From positions 1-17,170 of the forward strand of contig JAISML010000170.1 in assembly GCA_031276775.1 (NCBI GenBank): a stretch of DNA of 17,170 nucleotides. Direction: 5' to 3'. The notes beneath the pieces were generated by a model. It was not told where the DNA came from, did no database searches, and saw only the letters and a program-made list of their open reading frames with translations. Positions 7,960 through 15,800 of this stretch are shown here, piece by piece; position 1 is the first letter of the stretch; each line of letters starts with the position of its first letter. A program made the position numbers and the translations under genes. The DNA is from Eubacteriales Family XIII. Incertae Sedis bacterium (GTDB taxonomy: Bacteria > Bacillota > Clostridia > Peptostreptococcales > Anaerovoracaceae).

Positions 7960-8499
7960 ATGAAACGAACGCTGTGCGCCTTGTGCGCTGTCATGTTGTT
8001 GTCGGCGTTGACGCTGTCAGGCTGCGGCGGTGGGGGAAGCGCGTCCGCAGGCACGGGCTCGGAACCGCAAAACGCGTCGGGCGACGTGAAATCCGAAACG
8101 AAACCGGACAACGATGCGAAAGAGGCTGCGGACGAAATCGAAGTCTTTGAGATCGGCGAAAAGTTCTTCATTCAGCAGTGCAATGACATCTACTACAATC
8201 CGCAGTCCTACGAGGGAACGGTTGTTCGGTTGGAGGGCATGTACGATGAGTATTTCGATGAGTACAATGGGGGAATGTCCCACGCTGTGTACCGAAACGG
8301 CCCCGGATGCTGCGGCAATGACGGAGTGGCGGGTTTTGTTTTCGAGTACAGCGGGGATTTCCCCGCGCAGAACGATTGGATCGAAGTGACCGGAGTCGTA
8401 AAGCTCGAAACCTACGACGACGGATTTACCAACGTGATCCTGAAAGCGACCGAGGTGGATGTGAAGACGGAACGGGGCGCGGAGTTCGTTTCAAACTGA
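7960..8499 (+). CDS. Lipoprotein with Cys-Cys OB-fold-like domain
   Basis: Probable exported lipoprotein of 179 residues. ATG 7960 follows GGGGAGG closely and the upstream permease stop; the frame is open earlier but without a site. The signal peptide ends in LSGC (C22). A Gly/Ser/charged linker runs to about residue 62. The rest, with YEGTVVRLEGMY, GPGCCGND (C117, C118), AGFVFEY and DWIEVTGVVK, resembles from memory the C-terminal domain of TIGR03943/YcgQ-like proteins, an OB-fold-like domain with a conserved Cys-Cys that often travels with metal-responsive genes. Its place as the last gene of a zinc import operon supports a zinc-related extracytoplasmic task, but no reaction can be assigned. 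It ends the plus-strand block, facing a minus-strand operon. Confidence 0.7.
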   Translation: MKRTLCALCAVMLLSALTLSGCGGGGSASAGTGSEPQNASGDVKSETKPDNDAKEAADEIEVFEIGEKFFIQQCNDIYYNPQSYEGTVVRLEGMYDEYFDEYNGGMSHAVYRNGPGCCGNDGVAGFVFEYSGDFPAQNDWIEVTGVVKLETYDDGFTNVILKATEVDVKTERGAEFVSN

Positions 8500-8520
8500 C
8501 GTTGCACTGCCGCCCGGCCC

Positions 8521-8543
8521 CGCGCTCCGTTTTTCGCGCGTTT
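8521..8543. terminator. Weak possible bidirectional terminator
   Basis: CGCGC (8521-8525) and GCGCG (8536-8540) pair around a ten-base loop containing TTTTT, with TTT after it. It lies in the 47 bases between the convergent zinc operon and minus-strand operon, where termination is expected, but the stem is short. Confidence 0.25.
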
Positions 8544-8546
8544 CCG

Positions 8547-9113
8547 TCAATCTTCCGCGGACGTGTCGTCGTCGGCGTTCCTGTCGGGGTTGTGGATCAG
8601 GTGGTTGATTGCGATGGAAACGCCGATGCCGATGGCGGTATCGACAAGACGACGGACGCTCGACAAAAACGGGTCTGCGTCCGTCGTCTGCAGCGTGATG
8701 ACGAAAAACACCACGCAACCCATCACAATCGCATTGTTGATGTTCAGCAAATTGCAGATCAAAATGAGGAGGACGGTGCCGAATACGACAAAGGCAATGT
8801 GCGCAATCTCATTGTGAACCGCCAAATCCACATAGAGGACGCCCATGCCCAAAAGCGCGCCGATTGCGGTGCCCTGCAGTCTGCCGGCGCCGATGGACAA
8901 AGAGTTCTTCACGCTGTCCTGCATGCAGATGATGGCGGCGGTGCAGGCAAGGAACGCGTCGAAGTTCGTTGTGATGTGCAGATGCGCGGCGAGTCGGTAG
9001 GCGACGACGCAAATCAATACGGACAGGGCGGATTTCACCGTGCGCATGCCCACGGAAATGCCCGTGATTTTCTTTACGATTCTCTTCCCGAAGCGGAACC
9101 CTTTTTCTTTCAT
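8547..9113 (-). CDS. Short aromatic acid exporter (ArAE/FUSC-like) membrane protein
   Basis: Membrane protein of 188 residues. After a basic start (MKEKGFRFGKRIVKK) comes GISVGMRTVKSALSVLICVV, a typical beginning of ArAE_1/DUF939 and FUSC-like proteins, then about five or six hydrophobic segments, and RRLVDTAIGIGVSIAINHLIH close to the end, the family's usual last helix. It ends with an acidic tail. Relatives in Bacillus are longer, with a cytoplasmic domain after the membrane part; that domain is absent here. The ATG at 9113 has no clear ribosome binding site and lies 13 bases after the stop of the DUF2752 gene, so coupling is likely. The substrate is unknown and the family's export role is only partly established. 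Confidence 0.8.
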   Translation of the reverse strand: MKEKGFRFGKRIVKKITGISVGMRTVKSALSVLICVVAYRLAAHLHITTNFDAFLACTAAIICMQDSVKNSLSIGAGRLQGTAIGALLGMGVLYVDLAVHNEIAHIAFVVFGTVLLILICNLLNINNAIVMGCVVFFVITLQTTDADPFLSSVRRLVDTAIGIGVSIAINHLIHNPDRNADDDTSAED

Positions 9114-9126
9114 GCCGATGAACCGA

Positions 9127-9549
9127 TTACAGGAGGATGCGCATATCCCACGCGCCGCCGACGCCCGACAGCGTGACGAGCATGCGCGCCGCGTACAGCG
9201 CGGCGAATAGGACAACGAGCAGCGCGACTGCGACTCTCGCCGCCGCGACGTCCATCAGTTCCGTCAGGGCGGCGTCGATGTCGCGGGCGCGCAGTTGACG
9301 CAATCGTATGCGATGCGCCGCCGCGCGACGCAGAACCCACAGGATCAGCAGAACGGCGCAAACCGGAATGATCGGGAAGAGCGGATGATAGGCGAACGCG
9401 CTCCGAAAATCCAATTGTGCCGCAGACAGAAACGCCCGCGTCATGCCGCATCCCGGACAGGGAATACCCGTGATCAATTTGAACGGGCAGCCGACCGCGA
9501 AACAAAACGCGACGCCGACTGCCGACAACAACACCGCCAACCGCTTCAT
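9127..9549 (-). CDS. DUF2752 family membrane protein
   Basis: Protein of 140 residues that fits the DUF2752 family. A hydrophobic N-terminal segment (about 4-20) is followed by the family's core, CPFKLITGIPCPGCGMTRAF, with C21, C31 and C34 and the CPGCGMTRA motif, then FRSAFAYHPLFP (H55) and two more membrane segments (about 57-73 and 104-124). The function of the family is not known. It is the middle gene of a minus-strand operon, 36 bases after the Gly/Tyr-rich repeat protein and 13 bases before the ArAE-like gene. The ribosome binding site is weak. The cluster between the last two segments is rich in Arg and Ala and is probably cytoplasmic. Confidence 0.87.
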   Translation of the reverse strand: MKRLAVLLSAVGVAFCFAVGCPFKLITGIPCPGCGMTRAFLSAAQLDFRSAFAYHPLFPIIPVCAVLLILWVLRRAAAHRIRLRQLRARDIDAALTELMDVAAARVAVALLVVLFAALYAARMLVTLSGVGGAWDMRILL

Positions 9550-9585
9550 CGATTCAAACTTTCGAGCCCCGCGCGCCGCTTCGCA

Positions 9586-10257
9586 TCAATAATAGCTATA
9601 CGACGAACCGAGGTTGGAGAAGAGGGAAAAGAGTGAACTGCCGATGACCGCGATGAGAATGATGTACAGCAAGGTAAAGCCGACCACTATAATGAAACCT
9701 ACAATACCCGCTCTGCTCCACGTTTTTTGGACGGCGAGGAACGTTTCAACGTCTTTGAATTCGCCGGATTTCCACGCCCATTGATTGCCGATCGCGCCGC
9801 AGACGAACGGCCATACGAAAGTGCCGAAGCAGGGAATAAGGCATATCAACGCAAGATAGGCGTGGTTGCCGATGCCCCACATGAAAGAGTACATGAACGC
9901 GCCCCAATTCCATTTTTTGATTTCGGGGGGTACTTCCGCCACATAAGGATTGTAAGGATATTGGCCGGGCGGGACATATTGTCCTCCGTCGTTCGGTCCG
10001 TAGCCGCCCTGCGCGTAGCCTTCTCCCGCAGGGGCGTACCCGCCTTGCGCGTAGCCGTCTCCCGAGGGGGCATACCCGGCGTTCGCGTAGCCGCCTCCCG
10101 CAGGGGGATATCCCGTATTCTGCGCGTAGCCCGCGTTCGGGTCATAGGCGTTTCCCTGTGATGCGTTCTCCGCAGATCCGGGAACGCTGTTTTGAGGGTA
10201 ATTGGCGCCGCCCGGGTTTGCTCCGCCCGCAAAGTTGTCCCTATTGTTTTCGTCCAT
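9586..10257 (-). CDS. Gly/Tyr-rich repeat protein with C-terminal membrane domain
   Basis: Protein of 223 residues in two parts. Residues 1-105 are hydrophilic and low in complexity: Asn/Gly-rich at first, then four imperfect 12-13-residue repeats between about 43 and 92, each of the form GYAxxGYxPxGx, then a Pro/Tyr stretch. Residues 114-215 carry a membrane domain starting WNWGAFMYSFMWGIGN, with about three hydrophobic segments and a cytoplasmic-looking GNQWAWKSGEFKDVETF loop. From memory this WNWGAF...WGIGN domain occurs in many small clostridial membrane proteins of unknown function. The ATG is well supported by AGGAGG six bases upstream. It is the first gene of the minus-strand operon. 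The repeats could bind or phase-separate at the membrane; nothing shows a reaction. Confidence 0.75.
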   Translation of the reverse strand: MDENNRDNFAGGANPGGANYPQNSVPGSAENASQGNAYDPNAGYAQNTGYPPAGGGYANAGYAPSGDGYAQGGYAPAGEGYAQGGYGPNDGGQYVPPGQYPYNPYVAEVPPEIKKWNWGAFMYSFMWGIGNHAYLALICLIPCFGTFVWPFVCGAIGNQWAWKSGEFKDVETFLAVQKTWSRAGIVGFIIVVGFTLLYIILIAVIGSSLFSLFSNLGSSYSYY

Positions 10258-10373
10258 GTCGATCCTCCTAAAACAATGCGCTAACTTCCAATGATGATGA
10301 CAATAAATGCCGGAATCGGGTCACAGCTCCGCGAACCTTGCGTTTTGAACCGATGCCGACCGAAGTTGCGCTG

Positions 10374-10387
10374 TCGGCGCGCGCCGA
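10374..10387. repeat. Perfect 14-bp GC palindrome in leader
   Basis: TCGGCGC at 10374-10380 is followed directly by its reverse complement GCGCCGA. In the minus-strand transcript it would form a five-base stem with a GCGC loop about 25 bases after the predicted start. GCCGAC at 10355-10360 could instead pair with GTCGGC at 10373-10378, giving a competing hairpin. Confidence 0.45.
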
Positions 10388-10411
10388 ACCGTGACGTTCA
10401 AATTTCGTATG

Positions 10412-10428
10412 TGAACATTATACGTTCA
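10412..10428. promoter_or_regulatory. Operator-like inverted repeat over the -10 box
   Basis: TGAAC (10412-10416) and GTTCA (10424-10428) are exact inverted copies separated by seven bases that contain the whole minus-strand -10 hexamer. A protein bound here would block the promoter. The seven-base spacing does not fit a Gram-positive LexA box, which has four. Confidence 0.35.
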
Positions 10429-10445
10429 TTCTTTCGGAAATGCAA
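10417..10445 (-). promoter_or_regulatory. Promoter of the minus-strand membrane-protein operon
   Basis: On the minus strand, TTGCAT (10445-10440) and a perfect TATAAT (10422-10417) are 17 bases apart. Transcription would start near 10410, about 150 bases before the first gene. The exact -10 and spacing make this the best promoter for the three minus-strand genes. Confidence 0.65.
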
Positions 10446-10504
10446 TTGGGCGCCGGAATAAATTCAAGCCAAATTCAATGGGATTTTCCGGTCTGTCCGT
10501 GTCA

Positions 10505-10513
10505 TGGTACAAT
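10505..10513 (+). promoter_or_regulatory. Extended -10 promoter element of ung
   Basis: TGGTACAAT is an extended -10 element: TG, one base, then TACAAT at 10508-10513. At 17 bases upstream there is only TTTCCG, a poor -35, which an extended -10 can tolerate. The start would be near 10520, inside the tandem repeat, about 80 bases before ung. Confidence 0.5.
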
Positions 10514-10552
10514 AAGACGAATGCGGCGGATGCAATAAGACGAATGCGGCGG
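10510..10552 (+). repeat. 20-bp perfect tandem duplication at the ung promoter
   Basis: The 20 bases at 10510-10529 (CAATAAGACG...) recur without change at 10533-10552, separated by ATG, so the period is 23 bases. The first copy includes most of the -10 box TACAAT; the second carries TGCAAT at the same place. It looks like a recent local duplication in the 5' leader. Confidence 0.9.
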
Positions 10553-10600
10553 CGCCGCGCGGGCGGCGGCAGGCGGGGAAACAAACGGAGGGACAAACGC

Positions 10601-11266
10601 ATGGTACACATCGGAAACGATTGGGACGCTTTGCTGAGCGAAGAATTTGGGAAGGAATACTATCTGAGACTCAGGCAATTTCTCAGATCGGAATATGCGC
10701 GGACGACGGTTTATCCCGATATGCACGACATCTTCAACGCCCTGAAATACACCCCCTATGAGCGGGTCAAAGTCGTCATTCTCGGTCAGGATCCGTATCA
10801 CGGCCCGGGGCAGGCGCACGGTCTGTGCTTCTCCGTGCAGAAAGGTGTGGAAAAACCGCCGTCACTCGTCAATATCTTCAGGGAACTGGAAGCCGAGACG
10901 GGCATCGCGCCGCCGAAAGACGGCTGCCTCGCGCCGTGGGCGGAGCGGGGCGTTCTGCTGCTCAACACCGTTCTCACGGTCAGAGGCGGTCAGGCAAACA
11001 GCCACAGAGGAAAAGGCTGGGAACTTCTGACCGACCGCGTGATCGCGTTGCTCAATGCCCGCGCGAACCCCATGGTCTTCCTGTTGTGGGGTGCGAATGC
11101 CCGCGCGAAAGCGGGCCTCGTCGACAATCCGGCGCATCTTGTCCTCGAAGCGCCGCATCCCAGTCCCCTGTCCGCGCATTATGGATTTTTCGGTTGCGGA
11201 CATTTCAGGACCGCCGGCGAATTTCTCTCGCGACATGGCGGCGCCGTCGATTGGGCGATTGAATAA
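10601..11266 (+). CDS. ung: Uracil-DNA glycosylase (family 1)
   Basis: Removes uracil from DNA as the first step of base excision repair, acting on deaminated cytosine and misincorporated dUMP. The protein has 221 residues, the normal size. GQDPYHGPGQAHGLCFSV contains the catalytic D64 of the water-activating loop; LLLNTVLTV (about 119-127) carries the uracil-specific Asn; HPSPLSAHYGFFG (H186) is the minor-groove Leu/Ser loop, so all three family motifs are intact. I start at ATG 10601 because GGAGGG lies eight bases before it; the frame is open to 10478, but that part is Arg-rich, crosses the promoter and tandem repeat, and is not conserved-looking. It appears to be a single-gene unit. Confidence 0.97.
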   Translation: MVHIGNDWDALLSEEFGKEYYLRLRQFLRSEYARTTVYPDMHDIFNALKYTPYERVKVVILGQDPYHGPGQAHGLCFSVQKGVEKPPSLVNIFRELEAETGIAPPKDGCLAPWAERGVLLLNTVLTVRGGQANSHRGKGWELLTDRVIALLNARANPMVFLLWGANARAKAGLVDNPAHLVLEAPHPSPLSAHYGFFGCGHFRTAGEFLSRHGGAVDWAIE

Positions 11267-11368
11267 GCGGGCATTGCCTGGGTAAATCTCTATATTAAAG
11301 AACATAAATCAGATTCGATCATGCAAAATATGAAACAGGTTAAATGACGCCGAAACTGTCTGCGCGGC

Positions 11369-11397
11369 TTGTGCGCGCAAGCTTCCCGTGCTAAAAT
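11369..11397 (+). promoter_or_regulatory. Promoter of the AI-2E family transporter gene
   Basis: TTGTGC (11369-11374) and TAAAAT (11392-11397) are 17 bases apart, and TG directly before C completes an extended -10 (TGCTAAAAT). The start would be near 11404. This argues against translation beginning at the TTG of the -35 box, although that codon is in frame with the gene downstream. Confidence 0.55.
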
Positions 11398-11470
11398 AAA
11401 GATACGGTTCAAACGAGGCTGTTGTTCCGGCGTGGCTTTGCGGCGTCGGATTTTGAGGTGGTTGCGCGGG

Positions 11471-12679
11471 GTGAACGTGGGACTTGACAGGGCGGCGATC
11501 AAAAAAATACTTTTTCTCATCGCATCCGCGATGTTTCTTTTGCTGATCGTCATCAATTTCGGGACGGTTTTGGATGCCGTCGGCTATGTCATCGGATTGC
11601 TCATGCCCCTCATCATCGGATGTTGCATGGCTTTTATCCTCAACGTACTCATGAAATTCACGGAACGTCGTGTGCTGGGCGCGTTGGGAGACCCGGGGGA
11701 TCGCGCGTCGCGTCGCAATTTGAGGCGCGCCGCAAGTCTGTTGCTCACGCTCCTCATCGTGTTCGGCATTCTTGTCTTTGTGTTCGCCATGATCATTCCG
11801 ACGTTGCAGGACACTGTGTCCTCACTGTTTGCGGCAGCGCCCGGTCATCTGAAAACGTTTGAGCGTTTCCTCCTTGAACACGCGTCGCGCTTTGGCTTGG
11901 ACGGCGATATCAGGGAGATATTCGGCGACATACGCGGGATGTTCGGGGAAAGCGGCAGCGATTTCATCGACCGAATTCTGGCGTTCCTCTCGGGTACGGG
12001 GTCTTGGGTGGCGAAAAGCGCCGCCGGCATGGTGTCGGACGTCTTCAGCGGCATGACAAGCGCCGTGCTCGGTTTTATCTTCGCCATCTACATCCTGCTG
12101 ACGAAAGAAACCTTGGGCCGCCAGATGAAGCGGTTGATTACGGCCTACCTCCCGCAGAGACACGGCGGGCGCATCCTGGAAGTGGCCGCCCTCGCGCAGA
12201 CGGTGTTTGAGCGATTCGTCGCCGGTCAATGCCTGGAGGCGATCATCATCGGCGTCTTGGCGGGTCTTGGCACGCTGGCCATCAATTCCTCCTTTGCGTT
12301 GATGCTCGGCGTGCTGATCGGCTTCTCGGCGTTGATCCCCGTCGTGGGCGCGATCGTCGGCGTCGTGATCGGCGCGTTTCTTCTGCTGATGGAAAGTCCT
12401 TTGCAGGCGTTGGCTTTCATCGTGTTCATCATCGTTTTGCAGCAACTCGAAAATCACATCATCTATCCGAAAGTCGTCGGAAAATCCATCGGTCTGCCCG
12501 GCATGTGGGTTTTGCTCGCCGTCTTGGTGGGCGGAACCATATCCGGCATTTTGGGGATCGTCGTCGGGGTGCCCCTGGCGTCGGTACTCTACAGCCTGTT
12601 GCGCGCGGATGTCGGCAAAAGGCTCGATCGCCCGGAGGACGCCGGCGCGCGGACGGAAGAAATCAGCCGCGCAGTATGA
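11471..12679 (+). CDS. AI-2E/PerM family transporter
   Basis: Membrane protein of about 402 residues of the family that includes PerM, YdiK, TqsA and Bacillus YtvI/YueF. Members have been linked to autoinducer-2 export or to Na+(Li+)/H+ antiport, so the substrate here is open. The plan is typical: two N-terminal hydrophobic segments (FLIASAMFLLLIVINF and VIGLLMPLIIGCCMAFIL), a third ending in MIIPTLQ, a hydrophilic domain of about 70 residues, and a C-terminal block of five segments with LIPVVGAIVG, LENHIIYPKVVGKSIGLPG and GTISGILGIVVGVPLASV. I choose GTG 11471, nine bases after GAGGTGG; GTG 11477 is also possible. The open frame reaches further upstream but through the promoter. Confidence 0.9.
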   Translation: MNVGLDRAAIKKILFLIASAMFLLLIVINFGTVLDAVGYVIGLLMPLIIGCCMAFILNVLMKFTERRVLGALGDPGDRASRRNLRRAASLLLTLLIVFGILVFVFAMIIPTLQDTVSSLFAAAPGHLKTFERFLLEHASRFGLDGDIREIFGDIRGMFGESGSDFIDRILAFLSGTGSWVAKSAAGMVSDVFSGMTSAVLGFIFAIYILLTKETLGRQMKRLITAYLPQRHGGRILEVAALAQTVFERFVAGQCLEAIIIGVLAGLGTLAINSSFALMLGVLIGFSALIPVVGAIVGVVIGAFLLLMESPLQALAFIVFIIVLQQLENHIIYPKVVGKSIGLPGMWVLLAVLVGGTISGILGIVVGVPLASVLYSLLRADVGKRLDRPEDAGARTEEISRAV

Positions 12680-12729
12680 CATGAAACCGCAGACTCCGCG
12701 GCAAGCCGCGCAGAAATCGGCGATCGGCG

Positions 12730-12793
12730 ATCGGGGTATCATACAATCGGGGCATCATGCAATCGGGGCATCATACAATCGGGGCATCATGCA
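12730..12793 (+). repeat. Four 16-bp tandem repeats upstream of dnaE
   Basis: Four head-to-tail 16-bp units (ATCGGGGCATCATACA type) with no spacer. Units 1 and 3 end in ATACA, units 2 and 4 in ATGCA, so the array is two copies of a 32-bp unit that differ only at 12737 (T) versus 12769 (C). Unit junctions create TACAAT at 12742 and 12774 and TGCAAT at 12758. The array lies in the 179-base gap between the transporter and dnaE; shorter GATCGGC fragments precede it. Confidence 0.95.
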
Positions 12794-12858
12794 ACGGAAC
12801 GTAAACTTACGGGGAACTTCAAAAGGAAGACGGGAATCATCAATCGGGAAAGGTTGTC

Positions 12859-15800
12859 ATGGCGTTTACACATCTGCACGTACACACGGAATACAGTTTG
12901 CTTGACGGCGCTTCGCGCATCGATCAGTTGATCTCCGCCGCGAAACGCATGGGCATGGACAGCATCGCCATCACCGATCACGGCAATATGTTCGGCGTAA
13001 TCGAATTTTACAAAGAGGCGAAAAAACAGGGCGTCAAACCGGTAATAGGCTGTGAGATATATACGGCGGCGCGCCGCATGGAGGACAACGACGCGGACAA
13101 AGACAAGCACCAGGGGCATTTGGTGCTGCTGGCCGAAAACGAAACGGGATACAAAAATCTCATGAAGATCGTTTCCGCCGGATATACCGAAGGGTTCTAT
13201 TACAAGCCCAGGGTGGACAAGGCGTTTCTCAGGGGACACAGCGAAGGGCTGATCGCCCTGTCGGCCTGCCTCGCGGGGGACGTTCAGCGGCGTTTGCTTT
13301 ACAACGATTACGAAGGCGCCAAAGCGGAGGCGCTGACCTATCTCGACATCTTCGGCGAGGGCAATTTCTTTTTGGAGTTGCAGGATCAGGGTTTGGAGGA
13401 GGAGGCGAAAATACTTCCCGGCATGGAGCGGTTGCACGATGAAACGGGCATCCCCTTTGTCGCCACAAACGATGTTCATTACGTAAAACGCGAACACGCG
13501 GCTTCCCACGACGTGTTGCTTTGCATCCAGACGGGGAAGAAGCGGGACGATGCGGATCGGATGCGTTTTCCCAACGATCAATTCTATTTGAAATCCGAAA
13601 AAGAGATGCGCAAGCTCTTTCCCGACAAACCGGACGCCATCGAAAATACGGCGCGCATTGCCGAGCGGTGCAGGGTCGAGTTCGACTTTGAAACAAAACA
13701 CCTGCCCAAGTTCACGGCGCCGGATGGGAAAGCCAACCGGGAATATCTGCGGGAACTCTGCGACCTGGGTTTGCGGGAACGGTACGGCGACGCCTGCGAA
13801 CAATACAGGGAGCGCTTGGAGTACGAATTGAACGTCATCGGGAACATGGGATTTACGGATTATTTTCTCATCGTTCGGGATTTCCTGAAATACGCGCGGG
13901 ATCGCGGCATTGCCGTCGGACCGGGCCGGGGCAGCGCGGCCGGCAGCCTGGTTTCTTACGCGCTTCGGATCACGGACATCGATCCGGACGAATACAAATT
14001 GATCTTCGAACGCTTCCTGAATCCCGAGCGGGTGAGCATGCCCGATATCGACATCGACTTTTGCTATGAGCGCAGGGGCGAGGTCATCGACTACGTCATC
14101 GAAAAATACGGCGCGGACAAGGTCGCGCAGATCATCACGTTCGGCACGCTGAAAGCCAAGGCGGTCATTCGGGACGTGGGCAGGGTGATGGGATTGCCTT
14201 ACGGAGAGGTGGACAAGATCGCGAAGATGGTTCCGAACGAATCGAACATCGATCTGAAGTCCGCTTTGAAAAAGAGTTCCGATCTGAGAAAGATCCGCGA
14301 GAGCGACAAGCGCGTGGAGGAACTGCTGCGCGTCGCGGCCGATCTGGAGGGTCTGCGGCGCAACGCCGGCACGCATGCGGCGGGCGTCGTGATCGCGCGG
14401 GACAGTTTGGACGAATACGTGCCGCTTTATGTTTCGGACAAAGGCGTCAGCACACAGTTCACCATGACGACCATTGAGGAATTGGGTCTGCTGAAGATGG
14501 ATTTTTTGGGACTCAGAAACCTGACCGTCATACAGGACGCGCTCGTTGAAGCGGAGAAAAACCACGGCGTAAAGATCGATTTTTCTTCCGCGAAGTACGA
14601 TGATCCGGAGGTCTACCGGCTGATCGGCAGCGGGAACACGGGGGGTATATTTCAGTTGGAAAGCCAGGGCATGACGGACTTTTTCAAACGTCTGCGCCCG
14701 ACCGAATTTGAGGATATCATCGCGGGGGTGTCCCTGTACAGGCCCGGCCCGATGGACTCCATCCCGGCCTATCTCAAAAACAAGAAACGCCCGGGCAGGA
14801 TCAAATACGCGCATCCCAAACTCGAACCCATCCTGTCCGTGACGCACGGAGTCATGATCTATCAGGAGCAGGTCATGCAGATCGTGCGCGATCTCGCCGG
14901 CTACGACTACGGCAGGAGCGACGAGGTGCGTCGGGCAATGAGCAAAAAGAAGAACGACGTCATGCAACGGGAACGGCAGCACTTCGTTCACGGTCTGGAG
15001 GGGAAGGACGGGGTGAAGTCGGTGCCGGGTTGTGTGCGAAACGGCATACCGGAGCGGGTGGCCAACGAGATCTTCGATCAGATGATCAGTTTCGCGTCCT
15101 ATGCGTTCAACAAGAGTCACGGGGCGGCGTACGCGGTGATCACCTATGAAACCGCTTATCTGAAAGCCTATTACCCGGTGGAATTCATGGCTGCGCTCAT
15201 GACGAGTTTCATGGGCGGGGACGGGAGCCAGATCGCACGGTACATCAGGAATTGCAGGGAAATGGGGATAGAGGTTCTGCCTCCCTGCGTATTGAACAGC
15301 GAGAAGAAGTTCAGCGTGAAAGACGGCAAGATACGGTTTGGTCTGATGGGCATCAAGCATGTGGGCGTCATGGTGGATTACATTTTGGAAACGAGGGAGA
15401 GCGGAGCGGAGATCGACAGCATGCTGAGCTTCCTCAAGGCGGCGGACTTGGACAAGGTGAACAAGAAAGCGGTCGAGAGCCTGATCAAAGCCGGCGCGTT
15501 TGATTGCTTCGATCCGAACCGGGCAAAGCATATGGCCGTGTTCGAGCTGATGATCGACCGCATCAAAGAGGAAAAGAAAAAGACGTCCTCCGAGCAGACC
15601 GCGTTGTGGGATCTGAATCCCGACGCAATGAAAGCGGCCAATATGGATATCGCTTTGCCCGATGTGGAAGATTTGCCGCAGCAACAGAAGTTGAATCAGG
15701 AAAAAGACATGCTCGGCATCTACCTGTCCGGGCATCCGTTGGACGACAGCAGGGAGATCATCGATCGGTTGATGGCGGATGAAAAGACGTTTGTGACGAC

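Larger units (their letters stand above)
10258..10600. other. Divergent intergenic region of 343 bases
   Basis: This gap between the minus-strand operon and ung contains no convincing gene. It holds a minus-strand promoter (10417-10445), an inverted repeat over its -10 box, a 14-bp palindrome at 10374-10387 in the minus-strand leader, two AAATTCAA copies 11 bases apart (10460-10467 and 10471-10478), an extended -10 element for ung at 10505-10513 and a 20-bp tandem duplication (10510-10552). The leader of the minus-strand operon would be about 150 bases; I recognise no known riboswitch in it. Confidence 0.7.

Noticed and set aside
10412..10428. LexA/SOS box
   Set aside because: The half-sites GAAC and GTTC are right, but the spacing is seven bases instead of the four needed for the Gram-positive box.
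12697..12710. GC hairpin after the AI-2E family gene as a terminator
   Set aside because: Only five stable pairs and no T-run follow.
11822..12742. Minus-strand open frame opposite the AI-2E family gene
   Set aside because: His, Asp and Gln-rich antisense composition and no start signal; the plus-strand gene is clear.
12730..12793. CRISPR array
   Set aside because: Units are 16 bp and directly adjacent with no unique spacers, and no cas genes are present.
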